DNA of 16,686 nucleotides from Streptococcus sp. (lineage in GTDB: Bacteria > Bacillota > Bacilli > Lactobacillales > Streptococcaceae): assembly GCA_003521145.1 (NCBI GenBank), contig DOTL01000082.1, positions 1 to 16,686 of the forward strand. The letters run 5' to 3'. The translations under genes and the position numbers were made by a program. Positions within the stretch are counted from its first letter, which is position 1; each line of letters begins with the position of its first letter. The notes beneath the pieces are model-generated. The model had not been told where the DNA came from. It saw nothing but the letters and a program-made list of their open reading frames with translations, and ran no database searches. Below, piece after piece: positions 5,832-13,463 of this stretch.

Positions 5832-8516
5832 TTAAATAGCGTCTTTATCCTTACCAAGGGCACGTTGAATAGCTTTGACTATTTCAACCAAAACCACAAT
5901 CAAGAATGAACCTACAATAACCGCAAGCCATTGTGTAAAACTTAGATGTGACACATGGAAGAGATTATTAAACCCAGGAACCACGATAGTTGCCATCAAG
6001 AGGATGAAGGCAACTGGAATTGCCCAGTTAAATGTCTTGTTTCTAAAGAGACCAACTTTAAAGACTGATTGATAAACAGACTTAACGTTAAAGGCATGAA
6101 GCAACTGAATTAATCCAAGTGTTGCATAGGCCATTGTAAGGGCATCTGCATGAATTTCTACTTGTGTATGATGTTCTGGGAAAACAAGACCCCAACCATA
6201 TACTGCAAGAACCAGGATAGTTTGGAAAACACCTTGATACATGATAGCACCAAAGACCCCACCATCAAAGAAGTTTGATTGACGTCCACGAGGTTTGTGA
6301 GTCATAATACCTGGTTCAGCTGGCTCAACACCAAGAGCGATGGCTGGAAGGGTATCCGTTACTAAGTTAATCCAGAGAAGGTGCACTGGTTGAAGCACAT
6401 CCCATCCAAATAATGTAGCAAAGAAGATAATAAAGACTTCGGCCATGTTAGCTGACAAGAGGTACTGGATTGATTTTTGAATATTGGAGAAGACCTTTCG
6501 ACCTTCTTCTACAGCAACGATAATTGTCGCAAAGTTATCATCGGCAAGAACCATATCAGAAGCTCCCTTAGAAACCTCTGTACCTGTAATCCCCATACCG
6601 GTACCAATATCAGCTGTCTTAAGTGATGGCGCATCATTGACCCCGTCACCTGTCATAGCAACAACCTTGCCCTCATTTTGCCAAGCCTTAACGATACGAA
6701 CCTTGTGTTCAGGAGACACACGCGCATAAACTGAGTACTGTTTGAAGACTTTCTGGAATTCCTCATCAGAAAGCTCATTAAGCTCAGCCCCAGTAATGAC
6801 ACGATCTTCCGTATCATTTGGATCAATGATACCGAGACGCTTAGCGATTGCTTCCGCTGTATCTTGGTGGTCACCTGTAATCATAATTGGACGGATTCCC
6901 GCCTCTTTAGCGACACGGACAGCTTCTGCTGCTTCAGGACGTTCTGGGTCAATCATACCTACCAAACCTGAGAAAATCAAATCGGACTCAACAACTTCAG
7001 ATTCCAAAGTAGGAATTTCACTCGTTGTCTTATAAGCCATCATCAAGACACGAAGGGCCTGTTTTGCTAAGTCTTTGTTGACAGCAAGGATAGCTTGTTT
7101 GTCTTCATCCGTAATTGGGCGAACTTCCCCATTGATTTCAATTCGAGTAACACGCTTGATCAATTGGTCAGGTGCACCCTTGACGGCTACAAAGTAAGAA
7201 CCATCTGGTTCCTTATGGATAGTAGACATGAGCTTACGGTCAGAGTCAAATGGCAACTCTGCCACACGAGGCTCTGATTTCAAGACTTCACGAACATCAA
7301 AATTGTGATCTAAACCAAACTGTACAAGTGCTGTTTCTGTTGGGTCTCCGATTAATTTACCATCTGGATCCACCTTTGTATCATTAGCAAAGGTCATAAT
7401 ACGAAGGGTCGTATTGTCAGCACCAAGTTCTGTATCAGCATTTTGCAATTGACCGTTTGTATAGACTTTTTCAACAGTCATCTGGTTCATCGTTAAGGTA
7501 CCAGTCTTATCAGATGCGATAATTTCAGTTGAACCTAGGGTTTCAACTGCTGGCAATTTACGAACAATCGCATTGCGTTTGGCAAGAGTCGTTGTTCCAA
7601 GTGACAAGAGAATCGTTACAATGGCAGGCAATCCTTCAGGAATAGCTGCAACGGCAAGAGCAACTGCAACCATCAAACCTTCAAGGGGCTGTTCGCCACG
7701 AATAAATACACTAACCAAGAATGTCACCAAGGCAATCGCGACAATAAGATAGGTCAAGGTCTTAGACAATTGCTCCAAGCTTTGTTTCAATGGCGTTTGA
7801 GATTCGTCCGCATTAGCTAGCATATCGGCAATCTTACCGACCTCTGTATACATACCAGTATTTGTTACAACCCCTGTACCTCGACCGTAAGTAACGTTAG
7901 AGTTTTGATAACCCATATTCACACGGTCACCGATACCCGCCTCTGCTTCAACTATCTCGGTAACATCCTTTTCAACCGGAACGGATTCACCTGTTAGGGC
8001 TGCTTCTTCAATCTTAAGTGAGGCAGCTTCAAGCAAACGCATATCCGCAGGAACAACATCACCTGCTTCAAGCAAGACGATGTCTCCAGGAACCAATTCA
8101 CGTGAATCAATTTCAACGACATGGCCATCACGACGCACACGAGCCATAGGACTAGACATGTTTTTGAGGGCTTCAATAGCCGCTTCTGCTTGTCCTTCTT
8201 GATAAACACCAAAGACTGCATTCAAAACAACAACGGCTAAAATAATGCAGGCATCGGTCAGACCATGCATACCTTCTGTAATAACAGAAAGGGCGGCTGC
8301 GACAAGCAAGATGATAATCATCAAATCTTTAAACTGATCGATGAATTTTGACAAAAAGTTGCGTTTTTCACCTTCATCCAACTCGTTATATCCATATGCA
8401 TCCAATCGTTCCTTGGCTTGTGCAGTAGACAAACCATCAATGGAAGTGTCCAAGCTTTTTAGGACTTCTTCCTCTCCTTGTGTATAAAACAAGGCTTTAT
8501 TTTGTTCTTTCGACAA
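5832..8516 (-). CDS. caxP: P2-type Ca2+/Mn2+ exporting ATPase (CaxP/MgtA-like)
   Basis: Membrane pump that uses ATP to expel divalent cations. Pneumococcal relatives have been described as a calcium exporter (CaxP) and as a manganese-responsive exporter (MgtA). The 894-residue protein contains the actuator loop TGES (175-178), PEGL in membrane segment M4 (293-296), the phosphorylated aspartate D336 in DKTGTLT, KGAP in the nucleotide domain, TGDGVND (622-628), NMAE in M5 (690-693) and NLVTD in M6 (717-721); the last two carry cation ligands of Ca2+ ATPases. The start is TTG at 8516, with a perfect AAGGAGG (8531-8525) eight bases upstream. An upstream reading to 8582 would place codons across this site. 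The leader carries a Mn2+ riboswitch and terminator, which favours manganese as a physiological substrate. Confidence 0.94.
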   Translation of the reverse strand: MSKEQNKALFYTQGEEEVLKSLDTSIDGLSTAQAKERLDAYGYNELDEGEKRNFLSKFIDQFKDLMIIILLVAAALSVITEGMHGLTDACIILAVVVLNAVFGVYQEGQAEAAIEALKNMSSPMARVRRDGHVVEIDSRELVPGDIVLLEAGDVVPADMRLLEAASLKIEEAALTGESVPVEKDVTEIVEAEAGIGDRVNMGYQNSNVTYGRGTGVVTNTGMYTEVGKIADMLANADESQTPLKQSLEQLSKTLTYLIVAIALVTFLVSVFIRGEQPLEGLMVAVALAVAAIPEGLPAIVTILLSLGTTTLAKRNAIVRKLPAVETLGSTEIIASDKTGTLTMNQMTVEKVYTNGQLQNADTELGADNTTLRIMTFANDTKVDPDGKLIGDPTETALVQFGLDHNFDVREVLKSEPRVAELPFDSDRKLMSTIHKEPDGSYFVAVKGAPDQLIKRVTRIEINGEVRPITDEDKQAILAVNKDLAKQALRVLMMAYKTTSEIPTLESEVVESDLIFSGLVGMIDPERPEAAEAVRVAKEAGIRPIMITGDHQDTAEAIAKRLGIIDPNDTEDRVITGAELNELSDEEFQKVFKQYSVYARVSPEHKVRIVKAWQNEGKVVAMTGDGVNDAPSLKTADIGTGMGITGTEVSKGASDMVLADDNFATIIVAVEEGRKVFSNIQKSIQYLLSANMAEVFIIFFATLFGWDVLQPVHLLWINLVTDTLPAIALGVEPAEPGIMTHKPRGRQSNFFDGGVFGAIMYQGVFQTILVLAVYGWGLVFPEHHTQVEIHADALTMAYATLGLIQLLHAFNVKSVYQSVFKVGLFRNKTFNWAIPVAFILLMATIVVPGFNNLFHVSHLSFTQWLAVIVGSFLIVVLVEIVKAIQRALGKDKDAI

Positions 8517-8580
8517 AATAATCTCCTCCTTCTCTATAGGGAAAATGGCTAACAAGACTCTTTTTATATAAAAATCATAC

Positions 8581-8612
8581 AAAAAGAGACTTGTTTAATA
8601 AAAACAAGTCTC
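8581..8612 (-). terminator. Riboswitch-controlled terminator in the ATPase leader
   Basis: On the minus strand a perfect 11-bp stem GAGACTTGTTT/AAACAAGTCTC (8612-8602 with 8596-8586) is followed by TTTTT (8585-8581). The 5' arm overlaps the conserved AGCGAGACTTG at the 3' end of the aptamer. Aptamer closing and terminator folding should therefore be mutually exclusive, giving expression when the ligand is bound. Confidence 0.9.
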
Positions 8613-8716
8613 GCTGTTTAAGAATATGCCGGAAATTTGAAATTTCGTAATGACGACATAATCGCAACCATTAATCAAATCTCATGATTACAGTAGCCTG
8701 CTACTCACTCATTTGT
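8605..8716 (-). promoter_or_regulatory. yybP-ykoY (Mn2+) riboswitch aptamer
   Basis: On the minus strand the conserved landmarks appear in order: GAGTAGC near the 5' end (GAGTAG 8706-8701), GTCGTCA (8657-8651), CCGGCATA (8632-8625) and AGCGAGACTTG (8615-8605). These are the signature elements of the manganese-sensing yybP-ykoY family. ACAAAT just upstream of the aptamer core can pair imperfectly with ACTTGT at its end to close the outer helix and block the terminator. This is an ON switch for the exporter when Mn2+ is high. Family membership is recognised from remembered motifs. Confidence 0.9.
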
Positions 8717-8723
8717 ATTTTAC

Positions 8724-8751
8724 ATTTTATCATAAATTATTCTTTATTCAA
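8724..8751 (-). promoter_or_regulatory. Promoter of the riboswitch/ATPase transcript
   Basis: On the minus strand, -35 TTGAAT (8751-8746), a 16-base spacer ending in TGA (extended -10), and -10 TAAAAT (8729-8724). The predicted start near 8717 is immediately ahead of the aptamer, so the ATPase has its own promoter rather than depending on the DUF1934 gene. Confidence 0.7.
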
Positions 8752-8777
8752 GCAAAATGATTCTATTTTTTCAAAAA

Positions 8778-9164
8778 TCAAAACCAAGAAACCTCTAATT
8801 CATAATCAGCAAAAACGTCTTCTGTTTCTGGATGTTTTAATTGATAATGAATATCAACTGTCTGTCCATTGGGGTCATGTGCAAATAAACTAGTGTCTAT
8901 CAGAAAATGCTGGGTACCAAGCGGTGTCGGAATGTGAACCAAGGCAGGTACCTTAGCAGAAAAACGCATAATAGATTTAGGATTAGAAAAGCGTGTCATC
9001 ACTAGCTCATCCCGATTCAACTTAATAACCACTTTTTCTTCCTTGGAATTATGGTGAACAAGGTAGGTGTAATCTCCTTTCTCCATAACCTCACAAGTAT
9101 GGATTTCTTCGATAATTTCCGTTTGATCACCTACTTTAATTTTGTTTTTTATCTTTATTTCCAT
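8778..9164 (-). CDS. DUF1934 family beta-barrel protein (YwiB-like)
   Basis: Small cytoplasmic protein of 128 residues, recognised as DUF1934, the family of Bacillus YwiB, predicted to form a calycin-like beta-barrel. Biochemical function is unknown. The sequence alternates short beta-strand-like stretches (YTYLVHHN, KVVIKLN, ELVMTRF), has PTPLGTQHFLI near the middle, and ends in DYELEVSWF, as in other family members. There is no signal peptide or membrane segment. The ATG at 9164 follows an AAGGAG site. It is the last gene of a three-gene run with the nucleoside phosphorylase (24-base gap) and the GNAT protein. No clear terminator follows it before the ATPase promoter. Confidence 0.85.
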   Translation of the reverse strand: MEIKIKNKIKVGDQTEIIEEIHTCEVMEKGDYTYLVHHNSKEEKVVIKLNRDELVMTRFSNPKSIMRFSAKVPALVHIPTPLGTQHFLIDTSLFAHDPNGQTVDIHYQLKHPETEDVFADYELEVSWF

Positions 9165-9188
9165 TAATTACTCCTTTTCTTTCTATAC

Positions 9189-9953
9189 TTATTTTTCCAA
9201 TTCTAATGCGATACTGACAGCAATCTCGAAGAAAGTCATAGCATCTGCTTTTCTTTCTTCGCGTCTAGCATCCCACTCATGATTATGATGATCAACATGA
9301 TCAGCCGTGTAGAAAAATTGATAAACCTTGGCTTGTCTATATTGGGCCCAAGCCATGATAGCCGAAGCTTCCATATCTACAACCTTCGCTCCTGCTTCAA
9401 GTCTTCGTTTAACCTTAGCAGCTGTTTCACGATAGAAGGCATCTGTCGTCCAAGCTTTGGTCCGAATGTGCTCAATACCAGATTTGTTCAAAGCGTTCTC
9501 CATGGTTAAGAGCAAAGTTTCGTCATAAGCTATCTCATTACTTGCAGGAGCATAATGGTAACTTGTACCTTCATCACGTAGAGCTGAACTTGGTATAATA
9601 ATTTTATCTGCTTGAATAGACTGATCTAGAACTCCGCAAGAGCCCAAAACGATAAAGTTGTTAAAGCCTCTCGCTTTGAGTTCTTCTAAGAAACCCACAA
9701 CCATTGGAGCTCCAATAGTAGCCATAGCAACTGCAAGCTTAAGTCCATCTACTTCATAGATATACCATGGAAATTTGCCATTTAGGTTGGTTAGATAACC
9801 ACCTTCATAGACTCCGTCTATCTGCTTTACTCTTTCAAGGATTTCTCCATTAAAAGATAGAATAATAGTATCACAGATTTCTCCACTACTAAGAAGGCTT
9901 CGATCAGTTGGCTCTATCACAGCAGACACATTTTCAAATTCTTCTAATAACAT
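9189..9953 (-). CDS. Nucleoside phosphorylase family protein (PNP/UDP type)
   Basis: Member of the nucleoside phosphorylase I fold that would cleave a nucleoside with phosphate to a base and pentose-1-phosphate in salvage; the exact base is not determinable. The 254-residue protein has GSCGVLD at 104-110 (phosphate/ribose site region), TTDAFYRE at 169-176, and VVDMEASAIMAWAQ from 191. The glutamate of MEAS binds the ribose hydroxyls in this family. The N-terminal 30 residues are longer than in DeoD and closer to uridine-phosphorylase-like relatives. The ATG at 9953 has an AAAGG site about 7 bases upstream. It lies 12 bases after the GNAT stop and 24 before DUF1934, so the three are cotranscribed. 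Confidence 0.87.
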   Translation of the reverse strand: MLLEEFENVSAVIEPTDRSLLSSGEICDTIILSFNGEILERVKQIDGVYEGGYLTNLNGKFPWYIYEVDGLKLAVAMATIGAPMVVGFLEELKARGFNNFIVLGSCGVLDQSIQADKIIIPSSALRDEGTSYHYAPASNEIAYDETLLLTMENALNKSGIEHIRTKAWTTDAFYRETAAKVKRRLEAGAKVVDMEASAIMAWAQYRQAKVYQFFYTADHVDHHNHEWDARREERKADAMTFFEIAVSIALELEK

Positions 9954-9965
9954 TAGTCATCCTTT

Positions 9966-10823
9966 CTATTTCAAGTAAACCACCTGGGTTTGTTTAACAA
10001 AGCCAATCTTTTCATACAAATGTTTGGCACCTATATTGTTATCTTCCACTGCAATTTGGAAAGACTTGTCATTATGCACAATGAGTTGATTGACGACTGT
10101 TTTTGCTAGATAGCTTCCATAACCTTGGCCACGATAGGCTTCTGCTATAGCAAGTCCATAGAGGTAGTTGTTATTTCCAGATAAATCGACCGTACAAACT
10201 CCAATGACCTGAGTTTCTTTGAGGAGGATGTAAAGTAGGCCATCGGAATCCTTCAAGGCCTCTGTAATGTATCTGCGACTTACTTCGAGTGTTTCCTCTG
10301 GATCAGAAAAGGCTTGGTGATGGAGTTGGGCAATTTCATCTAGGTAAGAAAGTTCAGCTAAGACCATCTTGACATCTGAACGGGACCCCAAAACATATGG
10401 TGTCCTATCTCTCCCTAGCCAGGTTTCCGTCTCTTCATCCTCAATCAAACCCCAATGACTTGCCAAATCAGGATGACCATCTAGAAAAACACGCTCCGTC
10501 TGAAAGGTCACTGAGCGAATAGGGTAGGATGCCAATTCTTTTTCAAAGCTTCTATACATCGCACGCGCAATATTCTCACGACGATGACTGGGGGCCACTA
10601 GGATGCTCACTTCAACGTCCTCATCATCCGCATAAACCGTTAATAAGCCAAGCAACTCTCCCTCTTGATAATAGAGGAAAAAGGCCGGCATATTGGGATC
10701 AAAATTAAGCATATTGGAGAGATAGGGTTCTCGAAAGGTTTGATCATAGGCTTGGCAGCTAACAATCAATACTTTTACTGCCTTCCGTTCTTTCTCCGTC
10801 AATTGGTTGGTAGCTCTAATCAC
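9966..10823 (-). CDS. Tandem GNAT acetyltransferase
   Basis: Predicted acetyl-CoA-dependent N-acetyltransferase of 285 residues with two GNAT-like halves. The C-terminal half (about 150-285) has a strong acetyl-CoA site, LAIAEAYRGQGYGSYLA (RGQGYG at 231-236), and the typical ending NIGAKHLYEKIGFV. The N-terminal half (about 1-145) keeps the fold pattern (VSILVAPSHRRENIARAMY) but its acetyl-CoA loop is degenerate, with RRENIA at 81-86, so it may be non-catalytic. The substrate is unknown. The start is GTG at 10823, with GGAG in AAAGGAGAG at normal distance. It is the first gene of the GNAT-phosphorylase-DUF1934 operon, under its own promoter, and divergent from yidA. Confidence 0.85.
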   Translation of the reverse strand: MIRATNQLTEKERKAVKVLIVSCQAYDQTFREPYLSNMLNFDPNMPAFFLYYQEGELLGLLTVYADDEDVEVSILVAPSHRRENIARAMYRSFEKELASYPIRSVTFQTERVFLDGHPDLASHWGLIEDEETETWLGRDRTPYVLGSRSDVKMVLAELSYLDEIAQLHHQAFSDPEETLEVSRRYITEALKDSDGLLYILLKETQVIGVCTVDLSGNNNYLYGLAIAEAYRGQGYGSYLAKTVVNQLIVHNDKSFQIAVEDNNIGAKHLYEKIGFVKQTQVVYLK

Positions 10824-10851
10824 TTTATCTCTCCTTTATTTGTCTGACCTT

Positions 10852-10880
10852 ATTTTACCAATTAAAAAGCATTTGAGCAA
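10852..10880 (-). promoter_or_regulatory. Promoter of the GNAT-phosphorylase-DUF1934 operon
   Basis: On the minus strand, -35 TTGCTC (10880-10875), a 17-base spacer ending TGG, and -10 TAAAAT (10857-10852): an extended -10 promoter. Its start would be near 10845, leaving a 22-base leader with the AAAGGAG site. Confidence 0.65.
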
Positions 10881-10935
10881 TTCTTACCTAGTCTACTTAT
10901 TCAAAGAGACATTAACACTTTTCTTAGGAAGAACT

Positions 10936-10964
10936 ATGACAAAGCGCCTAAATTTTAGTAAAAT
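10936..10964 (+). promoter_or_regulatory. Promoter of yidA and the MurM-like gene
   Basis: ATGACA (10936-10941, 5 of 6 to the -35 consensus), a 17-base spacer and TAAAAT (10959-10964). The start is predicted near 10971, about 30 bases before the yidA ATG. No other promoter is seen before the MurM-like gene. Confidence 0.7.
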
Positions 10965-11000
10965 AGAAGGGAAACTAACTAAACGAAACAGGTAATTATT

Positions 11001-11810
11001 ATGTCTATTAAACTTATTGCAGTTGATATTGATGGAACTCTTTTAAATAGCCAACGTCAAGTTACACCGGAAGTCTTTCAAGCGATTCAAGATGCCAAGG
11101 CTGCTGGTGTAAAGGTTGTTATCGCGACTGGTCGTCCTATTCCTGGGGTGCTTCCTCTTATTGAAGAACTTAACCTCAACCAAGACGGAGATTATGTTAT
11201 CACCTTCAATGGTGGGCTTGTCCAAGAAACTTCTACTGGTAATGAATTAATTCGTGAGACACTCTCATACGAAGACTACCTTGACATTGAGGTTTTGGCT
11301 AACAAGCTTGATGTTCATTCTCACGCTATTACTAAAGATGGTATCTACACAAGTAATCGCAACATTGGCCGCTACACGGTTCATGAGTCTACACTTGTTC
11401 ATATGCCGATTTATTATCGTACACCTGAAGAGGTGGCTGACAAGGAATTTGTTAAGGCCATGTATATCGATGAACCTGAAATTCTTGATGCAGCTATTGC
11501 CAAACTTCCACAGGAATTTTATGACCGCTTTACTATTGTAAAATCAACACCATTTTACCTAGAAATTCTCAAGAAAACAGCCAACAAAGGAATTGCTGTA
11601 ACCCATCTTGCTGAGAAACTCGGTCTTTCTAAAGAAGAGACAATGGCTATCGGTGATGAAGAAAATGACCGTGCTATGCTTGAAGTCGTTGGCTCTCCTG
11701 TTGTTATGGAAAATGGTAATCCAGAAATGAAAAAAATTGCGAAACACATCACAAAATCAAATGATGAATCTGGTGTCGCTTACGCTATTAGAAAGTGGGT
11801 TCTAGAATAA
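11001..11810 (+). CDS. yidA: Cof-type HAD sugar-phosphatase YidA
   Basis: Cytoplasmic HAD-superfamily phosphatase with a type IIB cap. E. coli YidA dephosphorylates sugar phosphates and related small substrates; the physiological substrate here is not known. The 269-residue protein has the nucleophile motif DIDGTLLN (D9, general acid D11), motif II IATGRP (41-46), NGGLVQ, a cap domain containing YTVHES and MYIDEPEILDAAIAKLPQ, and motif IV GDEENDRAM (D219, D223). Similarity to E. coli YidA is continuous along the length, including FYLEILKKTANKG and the C-terminal KSNDESGVAYAI. Only a weak CAGG-type ribosome binding site is visible. The next gene begins one base after the stop, so the two are translated from one mRNA. 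Confidence 0.93.
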   Translation: MSIKLIAVDIDGTLLNSQRQVTPEVFQAIQDAKAAGVKVVIATGRPIPGVLPLIEELNLNQDGDYVITFNGGLVQETSTGNELIRETLSYEDYLDIEVLANKLDVHSHAITKDGIYTSNRNIGRYTVHESTLVHMPIYYRTPEEVADKEFVKAMYIDEPEILDAAIAKLPQEFYDRFTIVKSTPFYLEILKKTANKGIAVTHLAEKLGLSKEETMAIGDEENDRAMLEVVGSPVVMENGNPEMKKIAKHITKSNDESGVAYAIRKWVLE

Positions 11811-11811
11811 T

Positions 11812-13026
11812 ATGTATACCTATAAAACTGGACTCAGTACTTCTGAGCATGACCGTTTTGTTATAGATAGTCCTCAAACAAACTTATTACAGAGTAGTTC
11901 ATGGGCTAAAATCAAGGATAGCTGGGGAAATGACCGCCTAGGTTTCTATCAAGATGGTAATCTCGTTGCTGTCGCTAGCGTCCTTATTCAGCCACTCCCT
12001 CTTGGCTTTTCTATGATTTATATCCCTCGTGGACCTATTATGGACTATCAAGATAAAGACTTGCTTGCCTTTGTTATGGCTTCACTTAAAAAATATGCCA
12101 AAACAAAGCGTGCTCTCTTTGTGAAATTTGACCCAAGCCTTTTTGTGACAAAGAACCGGATTTCACAAAAAGCTGAAATCCGTAAAGAGGCCATGGCGAT
12201 TGCCAAAGACATCCAGGCTCTCGGCATTGAATGGACAGGCCTCACTGAAGATATGGCTGAAAATATCCAACCTCGCTTCCAAGCTAATATTCATAAGGAA
12301 GATTTCACCGAAGAACAACTCTCTAAGAGCACCAAGCAGGCTATTCGTACTGCTCGAAACAAGGGGATTTCAGTCCAATTTGGTGGCACCGAGCTTCTTG
12401 AACAATTCGCTTCTCTGATGAAGAAGACAGAAGCCCGTAAAAACATCCACCTTCGTGGCATTGATTATTATGAAAAGTTGTTGACTACTTACCCAGAATC
12501 ATCTTACATTACACTCTCAACTCTTGATTTACCTGCCCGTCTCAAAGACCTCAATAAGCAACTCGAAAAGAACCTTGCAGATGCGGCCAAGTTCACTGAA
12601 AAAACTAAACCAGGAAAAATAGAGAACAATAAGCAAGAGCACAAAAGACTTAAAGAAGAGATTGACTTCCTTCAAGAAAAGGTTGATTCTGGAAATAAGA
12701 CGGTCCCACTCTCTGGCACATTAGTTCTTGAATTTGGCAAGACGTCTGAAAATATCTATGCAGGAATGGATGAAGACTACCGCCATTATCAACCAGCTAT
12801 CCTGACCTGGTATGAAACAGCTAATCACGCCTTTGAGCGTGGTGCTGAGTGGCAAAACATGGGGGGAATTGAAAATTCACTAGATGGTGGTTTGTATAAT
12901 TTCAAGTCTAAATTTAACCCACGTATTGAACAATTCATTGGGGAATTCAACCTTCCAGTTAGCCCTCTTTACGGACTAGCCAATTTTGCCTATAAACTCC
13001 ATAAGAAATTACGGAGCAAACATTAA
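11812..13026 (+). CDS. murM: FemX/MurM-like peptidoglycan branching aminoacyltransferase
   Basis: Non-ribosomal peptide bond-forming enzyme of the Fem family. It transfers an amino acid from aminoacyl-tRNA to the lysine side chain of the lipid II stem peptide, on the cytoplasmic face. In streptococci MurM adds the first residue (Ala or Ser) of the cross-bridge. The 404-residue length and PQTNLLQSSSWAKIKDSW start are typical. Two GNAT-like domains are present, interrupted by the Fem helical arm (about 241-293, rich in K/E heptads), followed by YAGMDEDYRHYQPAILTWYE and NMGGIENSLDGGLYNFKSKFNP near the C-terminus. The start is one base after the yidA stop, without a clear ribosome binding site, so coupling is likely. 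No murN-like second ligase lies next to it. Which residue is added cannot be read here. Confidence 0.88.
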   Translation: MYTYKTGLSTSEHDRFVIDSPQTNLLQSSSWAKIKDSWGNDRLGFYQDGNLVAVASVLIQPLPLGFSMIYIPRGPIMDYQDKDLLAFVMASLKKYAKTKRALFVKFDPSLFVTKNRISQKAEIRKEAMAIAKDIQALGIEWTGLTEDMAENIQPRFQANIHKEDFTEEQLSKSTKQAIRTARNKGISVQFGGTELLEQFASLMKKTEARKNIHLRGIDYYEKLLTTYPESSYITLSTLDLPARLKDLNKQLEKNLADAAKFTEKTKPGKIENNKQEHKRLKEEIDFLQEKVDSGNKTVPLSGTLVLEFGKTSENIYAGMDEDYRHYQPAILTWYETANHAFERGAEWQNMGGIENSLDGGLYNFKSKFNPRIEQFIGEFNLPVSPLYGLANFAYKLHKKLRSKH

Positions 13027-13034
13027 TAATATAT

Positions 13035-13067
13035 AAAATGAGACTCCATCTTGGAAGTCTCATTTTT
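13035..13067. terminator. Bidirectional terminator between the MurM-like and DUF454 genes
   Basis: A perfect 11-bp stem AAAATGAGACT/AGTCTCATTTT with a 10-base loop is followed by T residues on the plus strand, and by TTTTATATAT on the minus strand. It serves both convergent genes and overlaps the DUF454 stop codon (13066-13068). Confidence 0.88.
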
Positions 13068-13404
13068 AAATAAATAATAGGTGAGGAATACTGTCAAGCA
13101 AAGAAATCCGATTTTGCACCCAAAGGATGGGTGCAAAAAAAATTGAAATTCCCATCAAAACATAGATTTGGATGATAATCTTTTTCTTTCGTTCTTTGGC
13201 AATTGATTTTGTTTCTCGAAAATCGGCCACATAACTTTGATACAGCTTAGTATGATATAACCATTTCTCAAAACGTTTAGAACTTCTAGCAAAGCAAGCA
13301 ATGGCTAAAAGTAGAAAAGGTGTTATGGGTAAGACAGGAAGAGGAATTCCAAGAATTCCCAAACCGAGCGAGACAAACCCTAACGAGAGATAAATTACTT
13401 TCAT
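13066..13404 (-). CDS. DUF454 (YbaN-like) small membrane protein
   Basis: Inner-membrane protein of 112 residues in the DUF454/YbaN family; no function is established. It shows an N-terminal hydrophobic hairpin (about 3-38, with GILGIPLPVLPITPFLLLA), the family motif CFARSSKRFEKWL, a charged middle (RETKSIAKERKKK), and a third hydrophobic segment near the C-terminus (IYVLMGISIFFAPILW). The ATG at 13404 is chosen because AAGGAAAG lies about 7 bases upstream. A reading that starts at 13440 would begin inside the terminator stem of vicX. It lies downstream of vicX but is separated from it by that terminator, and is convergent with the MurM-like gene. Confidence 0.85.
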   Translation of the reverse strand: MKVIYLSLGFVSLGLGILGIPLPVLPITPFLLLAIACFARSSKRFEKWLYHTKLYQSYVADFRETKSIAKERKKKIIIQIYVLMGISIFFAPILWVQNRISLLDSIPHLLFI

Positions 13405-13419
13405 AAATACTTTCCTTTT

Positions 13420-13450
13420 AAAAAGCTGCACTAAAGGCATTAGTGCAGCT
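13420..13450 (-). terminator. Terminator of vicRKX, abutting the DUF454 ribosome binding site
   Basis: On the minus strand a perfect 11-bp stem AGCTGCACTAA/TTAGTGCAGCT (13450-13440 with 13434-13424) with loop TGCCT is followed by four Ts and then directly by AAAAGGAAAG, the DUF454 ribosome binding site. It should end most vicRKX transcripts; read-through would feed DUF454. Confidence 0.8.
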
Positions 13451-13463
13451 CTTCTGCTATGTT

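Noticed and set aside
8517..8582. Upstream extension of the ATPase gene to 8582
   Set aside because: The extra codons would cover the perfect ribosome binding site at 8525-8531 and part of the terminator tail, and family members begin with the MSKEQ-like sequence that starts at the TTG.
8684..8893. Plus-strand open frame of 69 codons spanning the riboswitch promoter and the end of the DUF1934 gene
   Set aside because: It has no ribosome binding site, its first half is regulatory DNA and its second half is antisense to a recognised gene.
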